Part shown: in pieces, positions 46,914-59,700 of the stretch | How positions within the stretch are numbered: the stretch's first letter is position 1 | Layout of the letters: every line of letters begins with the position of its first letter | Assembly: GCF_000972845.2 (NCBI RefSeq) | Contig: NC_040028.1 | Coordinates: 9,680,038 to 9,744,037 of the forward strand | Length of the DNA: 64,000 nucleotides | Source of the DNA: Larimichthys crocea | Lineage: Eukaryota; Chordata; Actinopteri; Sciaenidae | Direction of reading: 5' to 3' | Translations under genes and position numbers: made by a program | Notes under the pieces: generated by a model | Database searches by the model: none | What the model saw: only the letters and a program-made list of their open reading frames with translations | What the model was told of the DNA's origin: nothing

Positions 46914-48754
46914 TTTGTGTTAATGATATTCATGATAATCCTTGTACCGGTAAGTATTGTTGTTAACGTTACCAATACGGTTAAATAATCCATTGTAAAT
47001 TGTTGGCATTGTTGCCATTTGCTTGGCCGTGGCCTGTAATGCAATGATTTCCCCTTTCTACCAACACAAGACACAAGTACATCGCACATAGTATGATTTC
47101 AGTAAGCTTTAGTTTCTAGTTAGAGATTTTATTATACATTTCTTCTCTACCTGTTTAATTGTCTTTAAGTTATTGGTTTTGTGATTTAGGATTAATAAAG
47201 TACTCTCTCTGTTTTTTGTTTTTCTCTCTACCTTCCATTCTTTTGCTCTGCATGCACCTTAATGCTACAGTATGGCTTGAGATGAAATGGTGTTGCAACA
47301 GGCGTGAATCACAGTTCTTGTGTATGGGTGTGTGCACGTTAATGATTACATGCACGTGTCTGTGTGATTAATGTGTTTGTGTATGTGGGGCAGAACCATC
47401 CGAAAGGTTGTGCTCGGAGGCAAAGGCCTGTGACAGTGGCAGTTTTGGGCTCAAACACGCACATGTCTCCTTCCATTAAATCCTGGAGACATTAACAGCA
47501 GCCTGAGGCCAGCGCTTTAAGATACGCAAGAAATGTTTTAAAATATAACACAGTGAACAGGCTGCCTTGATTTTTAGCAGCACTTCTATTTTCAGTGATG
47601 TGGATAGGTTGTGTGGGGTATGCGTGTGCGCATGCATGACTGTCTGTCTTGTAGAATAAAATCCTGAACAATGCCTGCACTCAGGTTTGTTGTTTCAGGT
47701 CAGTGAGAGTTTCTTAAAGAAAATTTTAACAATGTGGCAGCAGCTTTTTTTCTGGATAGGACACCAGTTAGACTGCAAAGATGTTGTTTTTTAAAATCTC
47801 TAACATAGTGGCTAGTGTGACTGTTAGTAGGAAAAACATGATTATCAACATTTACAGGAAACTTTCCTAGAAAGATTTTAACTCGACTTAATGAGGAGGA
47901 AGCAGCTTGGTTCAGTTGTAAAGTTGATGTGATTTTTTGGTTTGCAAATCATTAACAAACCTTGAGAAACACATGCAAGTCTTCAATGTTACCCAGGAAT
48001 TTACATCCCAACCAAACAAGGGACAGAATGGACTGCAGTTTGGGGATCGAGCAAAAATTTTAAGTAATCCTTTTTTTTCCTCGCTATTTGCTTCTGTAAA
48101 CCTACTTGTTGCCTGTAAAAACAGGCGGATAGAGAGGAACTTGTCATATTGACTGGCATTTACAGTTGCCAATAGTATTGAGTATCATCAGCGAGACCTG
48201 AGATGAATGTAACAGCCCTCAAATTCACTCCTAGACTGTCCAAAACAGGAATCCATCCACTCCAGGAGCTTCATAAGCGAGAAAGCATTTAACTGGATGT
48301 AAACTTGGCACATGCCCCTGAATGCAGGATGGCTCATCAACAACTTTTTATGAGTACTCTTAAATTAAGTAAAGAATACCCCAAAATACCTAACTACCTA
48401 CCTTTTCCCCCACCGATGGGCCAGATAGTGGTGGATAGGTGACATATAGTAGCTTAAACATCAACATATTAAACATCAATTTCGACTTCACAGGGACTAT
48501 AAAATGTTTCTGTAACCATAAAGTAATTGAATTAAAAGTACACATCACTCAGTGATAAGTAATCCACGTCACCTATATTTGATTTATATAATACATCTTA
48601 TAGGAGTTTTCTACATAGTGTAGTGTGGAACGCTGGAAAAAATATCTGCTTACACAAAAGTGTTAAGTCAAACAAAAATGTTTGGGAAATGTTCAATCTA
48701 AAGCTTGCAGGAAGACATTAATCAAAGCAGATTAAAGTTAGGACAGTTATTTAC

Positions 48755-48962
48755 CCGGAAAAGCAGGCGAGCAATGGCTCTCTGTGCCAGGTAGAGTGGC
48801 ATCCACATGTGGCGATAGAGACCAGTATCCACCATGCCAGGATCCACAGCACATGAACTCAGTGGGAAACCTCCATGCTGCAGCTCCTGATGAAGGTGGG
48901 AACTAAATAACAACTGGGCCAGCTTACTGTGGCAATAAGCAGCATGAGCTGAATATGACTGA
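48755..48962 (-). CDS. dhrsx: dhrsx exon with YxxxK catalytic motif
   Basis: 208-base exon. Its first base completes a split Cys codon, and then 69 codons follow (QSYSAHAAYCHSKLAQLLFS to IARLLFR). YCHSK is the SDR active-site YxxxK; the Tyr acts as general acid/base and the Lys positions the cofactor. VDPGMVDTGLY is the conserved PG block after it, involved in nicotinamide binding. The acceptor is pyrimidine-rich (ttctctcttttcag) and the donor reads CGG|gtaaat. Aligned to my memory of human DHRSX (AAYAQSKL, VDPGVVNTDLY) there are no gaps. The Tyr and Lys are intact, so the enzyme is probably active. Confidence 0.95.
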
Positions 48963-49959
48963 CTGAAAAGAGAGAAGACAAGAAACACTGTCAGGCTTTT
49001 ACATGAAAAATAAATGAATGTAAATGAATGAAAGAATGTGTCCCTGGTGAAATATGACAAGGACAGTTCAGTGTTCTTCAGTTATTTCTAATCAACTGTT
49101 GCCTCAGTAGATAGTACACAGTACATTTTTCAAGTAAGAAAAACTTCTCCTGCTGAACAAGGACAAATTCTTTACAGTGGAAACTTAACAAGACCTCTCT
49201 GAATACTCTGGCTCAATGGGCATATGTAGCAAACAGTGTCATTGATGTTCCACGTCTCAAACCAGGTCGAGAAGAACATCATTCAACTGCAGAGCCACAA
49301 TTGACAAAGACGTGCAGCTGAGGACTTGCAGTTACAGTCCAGCTTGTGCAATATCTCTGCAATAAAACACACTAACGATACTGACACATCCACAGGTCTG
49401 AACTGCTGCTGCTGATGCAGTAGATCTGCTTTCTGATACGGCAACGTTTGTAATTTAGATGTAAAATCTGTAAAAGTGAAAAGCATGTGCAGCATTTATC
49501 AGACAATGAGTTAATAAACTGCATAGAAGACAGACAAATTCCTTCATGTGTATGCTTCTACTACCTTATAACATGTTGTGAAAGCCCATCTCTAAGGTAA
49601 AGTAACCACACAGTGAAGATATTAAGGCTGCTAATGCTTGAGGACAGCAGTGCTGCTAGCTGGAATGAGACTGAGCCAACTGGCGCCAACAGTTGCTCAC
49701 CTAATGCCAACAGAAAATCAGTGCAGTGCATCAAGTGCAGGCGAGTGTGACAAGAAGGGCTTTAAATGTCCTTCAAAAAACAAAAAACAACACAGTTAAG
49801 GGATAATTCGTGTTGTCTGTGTGTTTGTAGTTTGTTTACTTCCTGTCCGACCATTACTTTGTTCAGTAAAGTGTTTCAGCTTCTAAGAATGATTCAAAAG
49901 ATATTACAAAAATAAGATCTCAGGTCAAATGAGCTGTGTGTGTGTGTGTGTGTGCCTAC
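48963..49959 (-). other. dhrsx: dhrsx intron
   Basis: About 1 kb intron. It starts at the donor GTAGGC, directly followed on the sense strand by a CA repeat (plus-strand GT at 49935-49954), and ends at CAG beside 48962. No other feature is seen. Confidence 0.9.
49935..49954. repeat. (GT)n repeat beside a dhrsx donor site
   Basis: About 10 GT units on the plus strand. On the dhrsx sense strand this is a CA run starting about six bases into the intron. Confidence 0.9.
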
Positions 49960-50167
49960 CAACTATTTAGGTCATTTAGTCTGATCTCGCCAACTCGATG
50001 GGCAGAGGAGGAGACGCTGACTACACGGGAAAAGGAACCATATTTCCCAGAATCCTTCAGTATGTCCAGGAGAAGCCAGGTCAACAGGAAGTGGCCTAGG
50101 TAGTTCACGCCAAAGTGCCGCTCATATCCATCCTCAGTCCGGCCCTCAGGAACAAGCATGACACCCG
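49960..50167 (-). CDS. dhrsx: dhrsx exon with NAG and catalytic Ser regions
   Basis: 208-base exon, starting in a split Ala codon (G from the previous exon plus CG here) and encoding GVMLVPEGRTEDGYERHFGV, NYLGHFLLTWLLLDILKDSG and then RVVSVSSSAHRVGEIRLNDL. The start completes the NNAG motif of classical SDRs. NYLGHF contains the structural/catalytic Asn, and SVSSSAH holds the catalytic Ser region. Both splice sites obey GT-AG, and the phases fit the neighbours (208 = 2 + 68 codons + 2). The acceptor is weak: its pyrimidine tract is replaced by a TG run ending TCAAG. DHRSX is known as an ER- or lipid-droplet-associated oxidoreductase that interconverts polyprenol, polyprenal and dolichal in dolichol synthesis. 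Confidence 0.96.
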
Positions 50168-50716
50168 CTTGACACACACACACAAATACATTTCAGTGTT
50201 TGAACTGTGAATTTATTCCAAACCAGGTGCTCGAGACACTGAATAAACATTTTGACAATACACTCATCTCCTGATTCGACTGGATCATGATAGACAAGTG
50301 TTGTGATTCGACAATTACCGTGGTTCAATATTACGATTTCTTCTTCTTTTTTTTTGCTTGTTTGACACTAGACCATGGAAAAGGTTGAATATGTTTTTAT
50401 ATCATCAGTCATATTTCAAAGATCAAATTAAAATGACATTAAAATATAAAAAAATATATAGAAGTTGTAAATAAAATAAATCGTGTCATTTATTGGTTAA
50501 TAATGTTCCTTATATCCTCTACTATAAGGGTCTAATTACTTTTCAGTGAGCTGAATCTCATGCTTTAAATCCATTTAAATCCAGTCAAGTGACAGCATAT
50601 ACATTATACTGCTGTGCAGAAGATTTCTGCTTTTCTCACTGAATACTAGACAGACTTCTCTACATAAACACCACCGAGCCCACATGTGGCAGGAAGAAGA
50701 CATCTCCATCACTCAC
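50168..50716 (-). other. dhrsx: dhrsx intron
   Basis: About 550 bases. The donor is g|GTGAG at 50716; the acceptor ends TCAAG beside 50167, with a TG run directly before it. The middle is AT-rich, with no other feature. Confidence 0.9.
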
Positions 50717-50818
50717 CATTATTGACCAGAATGTTTAGTGGCAGGTTTCGCTCCTTGAAGCTCTGGACAAATTGACGGACAGATTGCAAAGAGGCTAGGT
50801 CCAGTTTTGTAAACTCCA
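50717..50818 (-). CDS. dhrsx: dhrsx exon encoding the NN of the NNAG motif
   Basis: 102-base exon that starts by completing a Val codon (TG), then encodes EFTKLDLASLQSVRQFVQSF and KERNLPLNILVNN, and ends with G, the first base of the Ala codon in the next exon. LDLAS is the SDR 'D-L' motif that contacts the adenine ring of the cofactor, and ILVNN(AG) is the central beta-strand motif. The acceptor reads tatttcag, about 10-20 bases after a very long TG run on the sense strand; the donor is g|gtgagtg, close to consensus. Human DHRSX has a matching segment (LYCDLAS ... VLINNAG, from memory). Confidence 0.96.
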
Positions 50819-50828
50819 CTGAAATAGA

Positions 50829-50841
50829 CACACACACATGT

Positions 50842-50910
<69 letters not shown>
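50829..50910. repeat. Long (CA)n microsatellite beside a dhrsx acceptor
   Basis: About 30 or more CA units after an interrupted start. It lies within 15-90 bases of the acceptor on the dhrsx sense strand, where it reads as TG. Confidence 0.95.
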
Positions 50911-50914
<4 letters not shown>

Positions 50915-53881
50915 GCCATTGTAAACGGATTATTTCTGCAAGCAGTAAGACATCAAAGAGTGTATTAATCATCTCTTACAGCAGGCTCGCTGGGTTCTTA
51001 CACAACAATAGTGGCAGCGCTACGCTTCTGTAGCTCCAGTACATTATATCAAACCTCATACAGTACTTCTTCTGGAGCTTAACACACTGTTATATCAGGT
51101 CTAATGTATTACAAGACACAGGTAAGAGAGAAATGCCCAGGAGCTGCTATGATTAGAGCATGACACTAACTCAGTGTGCTTAAGTTTAAGTGTGTGCAAG
51201 CAGAGAAATGACTTGGGATGGGGATGCTTAACACTTAAGCATACTTAAAAACTGTGACACGCAGGACATTTACTTAACACAGAGTGTTAAACTCCTTACT
51301 GTAATATCTGCAGAGATGTAAGACAACAATCCAAAGAGACTTCCCTTAAACTATCTAATGTCACATCATTTGAGTTGAGTTCTCAGTGAGTTTTTCTACT
51401 CTAGCACTATCATGATATTGATAATGAAAACTAATATTCAATGGCTGTCTGTCTCATGTGAGTTCTCATGCGGACCTCAGTGGCTGCACTGGATTCACAT
51501 CATGACTTTCATCGATTAGAAATGAAATGTAGGTCAAGTTGAAGCAAGCCAATAATTCAACAATAACAGTGTGGTAATGGCAGAGAGTTCACAACCCAGC
51601 TCGGCTGAAGACAGAGTGATTTGCATTTCGAGCAATCTAAAAAGGCACGTTTGGAAATCATTTAAAAAGGAGAACGGAGAGAGCTGTGGCTGCTTGATCA
51701 GAAGTAGTGTAAGTTTAAATGTACAGCACGTAACTGGACAAATCAACTAGGCCGAATAAATACATGACCAGCTGCAACACAGAAGCAAAGGCAGCTGAAA
51801 AAGAGACATTCACTTTAAATACAAAGACAGCATAACTATGTTACATCTCTCACTGCATTGGTGTCCTCGTCTGGGCATAATGTGCAAACATAAATATTCA
51901 GATAGTTTGGATGTACGTGTTCATTTTTGCCCAATTTTAACAAGCTGAGTGCTTGATGTTACATAGAAGAGCTCTGCCACAAATTTATTTGTGCTATGCT
52001 ACTTTCTAGGTAAGTTGGTTTCAGTTCAGAAACAACAGACCTTTTTCAAAGCAGCCATTTTGACATGAAATAGTCGGGCCAACGCAGATGTGATACTAAT
52101 GATCAAGGCTCCATTCCATTTAGTGTAGCAGAGCCTTTTCAGTGAGCCAACATGCACCGCAGCAGCACCCTGACTCTGTTTGACGTTAATGAAACAGAAC
52201 CTTCGTTAGTATCATTGGTGTGTTCACCCTACTATTCCATGTCAAAATGGGGCCACACAAAATAAATGACATAATAAATAAGTAAGTAGTAAAGTTTTCA
52301 GATGCTCTGAGTGGGGAATAGACCCATTATTTTACAAGACGGTTACAATATATAATCTAGCAGTTCAACCTCATGCCTGGTTGGTTTAAACAACACAAAC
52401 TCTGGAACTTACTTAAAAATTATCAGGTTTAGAGCAGACTTTAGCTATTTTCTGGACAGCTCTGAAGCTTTATGTTTGGACTTTGTTTGGCTTTATCTGC
52501 TCGTCTCTTTCTGTCTTCTCAATTTATTTACTGTTGCAACAAATACAAGTGAAGATCTCTCTTCTCCCACTAGGCTCTCCCCCCCTGGAATGACCTTCCC
52601 AGTCCACGGGAGTGGCTCTCCCAATCTTAAACAGTAAATTGAAATTTCATCTCTTCCAGAAAGGCTTTAAATTGTATCTCCACCCTACATTCCCCCTGCA
52701 CGCATGCTGCCAGCTTCCATTTAATTTCCTACAAGTTTCTCTAGGGGAATAACACATTATAGGAATGCAAAACTGTAATGTCCTTTTTGCAACATTTGTT
52801 TTTATATCTGTAAAATGTTAACACTAAGTGGCTTTGGTTTGAACCAAACCACAAAAAACAAAAAACAAAACATAAAAGTAATAGAAATGCATTTAAAAAA
52901 TACACAAATATATGAATGTAAAACATATATTTCCCGAATAATGTTCCCTTGTACCATATTACATAGAATCATAATACACAGTGGTGGTGGTGGTGTTATT
53001 TTCCTCTCTAACATTCTCTGGATGAGAAGGTGACAGGGGTAATAGTCTACATCACAGCATCAGAGAGAGCAGTGAGCCTGGGATCAACAGTAACAAAGTA
53101 AACAGTGAGTGAATGCAAAATGAGGAACCAGGAGGTCATCCATATTGACAAGTAAGCCTTGAGCTATCCCATTTACTTGTTTGGACCCTGCTTTTAATAG
53201 TATCGCCATGTTATAGACCTTAATCCAACCCAAACCCCATCTGAGTATGTAAATATCCGTGGGCTACAAATAACTTTTTAGTATTTGACAAATTCTTTCG
53301 GGATAAACAGCTGCTGTCAAAGTACACTGCTTTAATACAGAAAGAGGATAAACATCAAGAAAATAACATATAGTTCCTCCCTATAACTCCGGTACGCCTG
53401 TATAGGGTCAAATATAATAAAAAAAGAAGAGGACTGAGAGAGGAGCAGCCGGAAGGAAAGTTGATGGTGCTGATAGAGAGAAAAGACGCTGTGACAAATG
53501 AGAGTGCAGACGTCCCAGATGAAGCTCTGATAGCAACCTTATCTCCAAGCCATGCCACTCACCTCCTGCTGAGTGTGTGTTTTGTGTGTGTGTCCTGTCT
53601 GTCACTTCTCTCCTGTCCTCTTGAGCTGGCTCCCTTGCGGCCAGGTCTTTTCAGATAGACCGGTCATATCTAGAAAGCACACTGGGAGTGAAATGCCATC
53701 GATCGGGCATGGTCCGGCTGTTGCCAGGCCTCAATTAAGACCCCAGGATTCTCTATAAAGCTCAGCTTCCTCGACTCAATGGCCAAACACACACTGACTG
53801 TGTTATTGTTACAGAGGAATTATTTGAATCGAACGACAGGAACTGCCTTTGGAGACACACACATGCTGTTTAGGACTCATT

Positions 53882-55588
53882 GGATCCATTCATAGTCCTG
53901 TTTCTAATTTATCTTTATCATCAAATTATGGAATCTCTGTTTAATGTAATATCAGCGTGGGTTTGAGGCGTTTAAATGGTTTAATAAAAAAGGGAAAGGT
54001 AAAATAATTGATGGCATGCCACTGTTCAGATTATATTTCAGCCAGGGCATCTGGCTTCTTTCGCTCTCCACATGGACTGTTGGAACCAAAGCCCACTCAA
54101 ACATCAATACTACTCAAACTACTAACAGAAACCCGGACATTTCCGATGCCAAAATGTTGTTCCCTCGCCTTCAGATTCTGCATTCATATGCAGATATCTG
54201 AGATTACAACTGGAATAAGAGTTCAGACACTGAAACATTGAACTGAAACATTTTTAAGGCTTTTTTTTAAAACAGCTAGGCTTCAGCATGCAACACTAAG
54301 AGTGAAAATCTTACTCTTACATAGTCTTCTGAACTTTTCTGAACTTGTCGGTCTGACAAATACAAGCACAGTCTGGATCCTGAACAGCAGGTAATTAATA
54401 TGTAAGTCGGCTAATGTCCATGTCTCAAACTCACAACTCAGTACAAGAGTTCAATTTCTGCCCTTCACACTGTAGCACTTTCTTCTGCTCTAGTTTGTGC
54501 TTCCTGGCAAATAGCTTAAAAAAAAGTAATACAATTAAAAAAAAAAAGATGAGCGAGGACTGTCTGCTTCTCTGTAATTAATCCCCTCTTTCCACCTGGA
54601 ACCATTCATAGTCCCACTTGTAATTTATCAGTCTGACAACCCACTTAACAACTAAAATCATCACACACTTTAATGTTCTGCAAATAAATTGCATTTTAAA
54701 GAGGGAAGAAGTAACTAACAAACAATACAACTGAAGGGTGCATTTTTTTTTACTTATTCTTGTAAATAAATAAATAAGACGTTGTTGTGTTTTATTACAA
54801 ATGAACAAAACTAAATGTGTTCATTAGTTCAGATGAGACAAAATTTCACTAACTTTAACTTTACTAAAGTTAAGTCGAGGAACAGTTTTCCAAGTTGATT
54901 ATTTAAACTAAATATCACAACTGGAACAATTTCTGAACACATTGGCTATCATCTGATGACTTCCAGCGTAGCCAGCGCATGTCCGGAAAATGGGTAACGG
55001 GTATTCGGAGCTTCCTCTGCAGTCCTTTTAGCAACTTGATTCGTAAGAATGACGATAGCCAGTGGGTCTTGAGATTATATTTCAGCCAGTGCAAACAAAG
55101 AAAGTCCGCTCAAAAGCCAATTCTACTCAACTAACAGAAACCAAAACATTTCTGATGTCAAAACGTTGGTCCCCTGCCTTCAGATTCTGCATCCATATGC
55201 AGATATCTGAGATTACAGCTAGAACAAGAGTTCAGACACTGAACTGAAACATCTTGTGCCACTTTTTCCAGCGTGCAGGCTTCAGCATGCAACAGTAAAA
55301 GTGAAAATCTCACTCTCACACACTCCTCTGCACTTCCAACACAGTCACCCTGACAAATACAAGCACAGTCTGGATCCTGAACAGCAGGTAATTAATATGT
55401 AAGTCGCCTAATGTCGATGTCTCAAATTCACAACACAGTACAAGAGTTGAATATCTGCCCTTCATGCTGTAGAGCTTTCTTCTGCTCTAGTTTGTGTTTC
55501 TTTGAAAATTACTTAGAAAAGCAATACCATTTTTGAATGAGTGAGGCCTGCCTGCTTCTCGTACCATTAATCCCCTCTATCCACCTGG
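53882..55588. repeat. Old local tandem duplication
   Basis: 54029-54599 and 55073-55588 are clearly related in the same orientation. Both run from 'gattatatttcagccag', through 'cttcagattctgcat', 'atatgcagatatctgagatt', 'gagttcagacactgaa', 'cttcagcatgcaaca' and 'tacaagcacagtctggatcc', to 'taatcccctct' and 'ccacctgg'. Just upstream of each, a 30-base stretch also matches (53882 'ggatccattcatagtcc', 54598 'ggaaccattcatagtcc'), so the unit is about 715 bp with extra sequence in the second. Many substitutions and indels show it is old, unlike the block at 7411-13186. Confidence 0.88.
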
Positions 55589-56547
55589 CTTTACCATGCA
55601 TCTTGTGTCCTGATTTTGACTACAGTAAATATGATTAACCTGGATTACACCTAAATCTGATATTAAAATGCATCACTGGTAAACGCATCAAATTTCTCTT
55701 CTCTTGCTTTACTCACATCCTTCATAAAACTGACAGTAAAACACCTTGACTTGATTTATTTTCGCCAAATGCTTCACAGTCAGCGGTCTCATTGGACTGT
55801 TTGGACTGGAAATACAAGGTCTTCCTGTGGTCTAATATGACCGACCATCTTGGGATGTGTTCGAATGATCAGTTTTAGTAATTTTTGCTACAATATAACG
55901 CAGTAAAAGATGATCACTGAGTCATAAATTCTCCTGAATCTTAAGTCACATGTAATTTCCTTGGATCATATCCTGCTACAGCTTCTCATCCCTCTCTACT
56001 ACACAGTCTAAATACAAAAATATGAATGAACTGTCCTGTCTGAAACCACCTCTCATGAGATGACAAGGAAAAGTATAAATAGTTCTACTTTGAGCGGTCT
56101 GATAAACAGCACAGTGATATCCAAGGATATTATGTCTGGGCTTTGTGCCAATGTTAGCTCCTTTACAGACATTTTTATTTACCTGATGTGCCCCAGTCAA
56201 CACCAGCTTGTAGTGTTAAAGGGATGATGCGCTCCCAAGTCAAGACAGCTGTAAATCTACAGTAAATCTGCCTAAGGCTATCTTACACACTCAAATAATA
56301 AACACTCACATATTTATCGTGTATAGCCTACACACATACACACAATCACTCTGAAATAAACACAAAGGTCTGTCTTCTATAAACTTTCAACTTGGAAGTG
56401 GCTGGTTCAATTACGTTTATGACTGAACTAAAAATAATGTTAATTGTAGGGAAAGAGCTTAGGTAAAATAACAGCAGTTTTTCTAGGTGGGGAGCAGCTG
56501 GGTTACCTAAGCGAGAGAAAAATGAATGTGTGTTAAGCAGACAAACA

Positions 56548-56548
<1 letters not shown>

Positions 56549-56586
<38 letters not shown>
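56549..56586. repeat. (CA)n microsatellite
   Basis: About 18 CA units in the large dhrsx intron. Confidence 0.95.
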
Positions 56587-56589
<3 letters not shown>

Positions 56590-56720
56590 TCCCTTGTTTC
56601 ACACTGTTAATCTAGGCCTATGGTTTGAGGCACAAAGTGTTACTTTCAAGTGCACCGTGACTAAAGTTAGTGGACAGACAGCGATGCCTGTGGCAAAAAT
56701 ACAGAAATACCCTGTATCTG

Positions 56721-56723
<3 letters not shown>

Positions 56724-56754
<31 letters not shown>
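56724..56754. repeat. (GT)n microsatellite
   Basis: About 15 GT units, 140 bases from a CA run, so the two could pair as a large inverted repeat. Confidence 0.93.
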
Positions 56755-56755
<1 letters not shown>

Positions 56756-59700
56756 ATATGTAGAACATGAAGTAAAAAGCTTTAAGCCTCATTGACCAAA
56801 GCCCACTTGCAGTCTAAAGTCATCAGCATATTTCCTCAGGATTGTATTTAAGGTTTTCCAGGGATAGTACTTTGTTACACGAGGCAATACTACTACTACT
56901 AATAATAATAATAATACATACAATACATAACAACAAGACAAAAACCTACAATACACTGTGATAACAAATGGGACCAAACACACGTTTATATAGAAATACA
57001 CATACACACATACAGTATAACCAAACAACATACTAATACTCAAAACAAAACGACCTCACATGATAACATGAATACATGTAATATTCCTGCTGTATGGTGA
57101 CTGTCTTCTTTGACATGACTGAAGTCAAGCACAACAAACTGAAACTAAATCAAACATTACATTAAATATGTTATAATGTTTTAGCTACCAGGACATTCCA
57201 ATCGAAAACAATGCAATCAAATTGATTGTTTTGTGCACATGAATAGACAGATGGTTTCATTATTAGATTCCTGTGCAGTAACACTGGACAATCAATCAAA
57301 TTTTATTTTCAAATACGACTTTGGCTTTCAAAGATTATGAAAACAAGACAAAGATAAAAAGATTACTTGTTATAATTTTATTTTGCACATTTTGGTTGAT
57401 TTTTTTGTCATGAATCTATCGCAGTGTGTGTTCGCCAAGGCCAAACTCACTCTCTGCCAGACTGTGGCATGTTTAGCTCAGCTTGAGCCAAGAAGACGGA
57501 AAGGTTAAACAAATTCAGCCGTTAAGACAGGAAGATATCACAGGGCACGTGCGTGTGTGCACAAGTCCACATGCACACACGCTTAGGTTGGGAGAGCAGG
57601 CAGGAACAGTTGTTACGCACTGAGCCAATCCCAAAACCTCATACAAATAAGTGAGAAGAGACCCTAAACATCTGACAGCTTACAGCTCATGTATCAGCTC
57701 CCTACATAATGTGCCTAGAGCTGTTTTTTATTCTTATTTTTATTTCATTAAATGCAAAATGTTTCCAAAGTCAGCTACAACAGCTAATTCTCTACAACAG
57801 AGGTGGCAAGTTTGAATTACCATGATTAGCCACAATACTGAACACAATGTCCTCTAGTATCCAAAGTGCCTCCACTCCACCTTTTATATTCTACCACATA
57901 CTTTGTAGTGAAATTAGATTCTCTCTCATTGGTGACACCTTGAAATCCCCTAAAGGACCTCAACAATTGTCCACAGGTCCCAAATTTGAGAACTACCTCT
58001 GCAGCCCACATGTATATTAAGAGCTGTCTCCTATTTCTCACAACAGACAAATGTGCAAACAGTAGGAAGGATGCCAAAGGGCGTTTGGAGAGAGATGTTT
58101 AAAGCTCCTGCCTCACATACTAATGAGAATCCATTACCGTCTCATTCAAACACATACTCACACCAACACATTCTCATTCAGCGCACAAGCATCTGGCGAC
58201 AGACACCCCCCTTGTCCCCTATGCCTCAGTGCCTGCCAATTACAAAAGAAGTAATCAATTCCACCACGGCCCCGTCCAGGGAAATCGACTTCAATGACAC
58301 CAGCTACATGGCCGCTGTCTCTGTACCTGACAGCCACTTACACACAAGCAGGGACCCGGCCAGCCGGCTCTCTGCTGCTCTCCACTGCAAGGCCAAAACA
58401 AAGCTTGCTTCCCAATAGGCAGCAATTCATTCACAGTAGCATACACAACCTGTAGCCGGCTCTACCAATGAGAAGCTATGAAGCGCTGACCTGTACAGTT
58501 ACAGCCGGTTTGGTGTTACCTGATGATCAGCGTGTATTCAATAAGACGATGTATTAACTCTTCAGGAGTGAATTCAAGCTTAAAAGGAGATATGCTCATC
58601 TTCACCTTTTTAATGACCGATAATGAATTAACATTTTTTAAAAAGTGTTTTTATTGTACACTATGTTCACACAAGGAAATTAAATTAGCTGTAATCACCA
58701 GGTAGAAGGTCAGATTTCCCTCTAATTCTGCAAAGCAAAACCTGAAGGTTGAGATAATGGACCTTCCTTCCTCTCGACATTTGACTCATTTTCAATTATA
58801 AGAGAAGGAAATTGTATATTTAAAAGAGGAGGAAGTCACCAAAAGCAAATGATGGCAAAAATAAACAGTAAGAAATGTTTTTTGAACAAGTAATGGGCAC
58901 AGGATGTTTATTATTCTGTTCTGACGCTATGAACACGGCATATTTGCACAGAACTGAAATTTAGTTTAACAACCATTTCATATGCTTGTTATTTGCTTTG
59001 AGTTGTAATGTGGTTATTTTTGTTCAAGCACATTTAAATTGAATTCATTTTTTTTCTGCAGAGCCTGCACCTCCTGTATTGGCAAGGGTTCATTTTTTTG
59101 TACTGACTGATGATGTCGGTAAAGCAACTTAGCTGAGGAAATATCTGTGTTTATTACATCACTTAATCAACTCGACAGCCGAACAGTCACAGATCAGAGA
59201 AGCCTGATCAATTTTGTTTGTTGTTTTAAGCCCCCCAATGTTTTTCAAATGTTTTCAGATGTCAAAGTTTTTCAGATTTCAAACACCATCTGGCTACATG
59301 GCATATTGACAGTTCTGAACAAACTACTCTATTAGGCCAGGTATATCCATTACCCTTTGCTTTCAATTCTGACAGTCTGGGTCATTTCTCATTGCTAAAA
59401 TGGACGCATGGAAGATAAGACAACTTGCTGAAATACCTCCTGTCAGGCCAAACACAGCAATGAGTGTTAAGTAAAATAAAGTCTATTGGGGATGAGGGCT
59501 AATAGTCACAAGTTTGCTTCAAGCACGATGGATCTCAACAAAATGTTTTAAAGAGAATGGCAGATGGCTGAGTGGAGGAGGAAGCTTTTAATTGAGAGAG
59601 CCATTTCAAGTTTTCAGATATCACTCAACAGATGTCACGCTCCATTCCTACATATAGATTCAACATGGTCTGTGTGTATCCTGAGCATGTAATCTACATA

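Larger units (their letters stand above)
43469..48754 (-). other. dhrsx: dhrsx intron, with a retroelement relic and microsatellites
   Basis: Intron of about 5.3 kb bounded by GTAA (48754 leftward) and CAG (43469). It holds GT repeats at about 43704-43740 and 43888-43914, an L1/Tx1-like LINE relic (45170-46010) and an (ATTT)n run at 46877-46913. No other exon is recognised. Confidence 0.85.

Noticed and set aside
49960..50818. Alternative reading of these SDR segments as another retinol dehydrogenase gene (rdh family)
   Set aside because: The match to DHRSX over the NNAG, NYLGHF, YxxxK and C-terminal regions, including the gapless fit across splice junctions, is better than to RDH11-14 as I remember them; some uncertainty remains without a database search.
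58053..58418. 121-codon plus-strand frame in the large dhrsx intron
   Set aside because: GC-richer than its surroundings, but no family features; it fits a chance opening.
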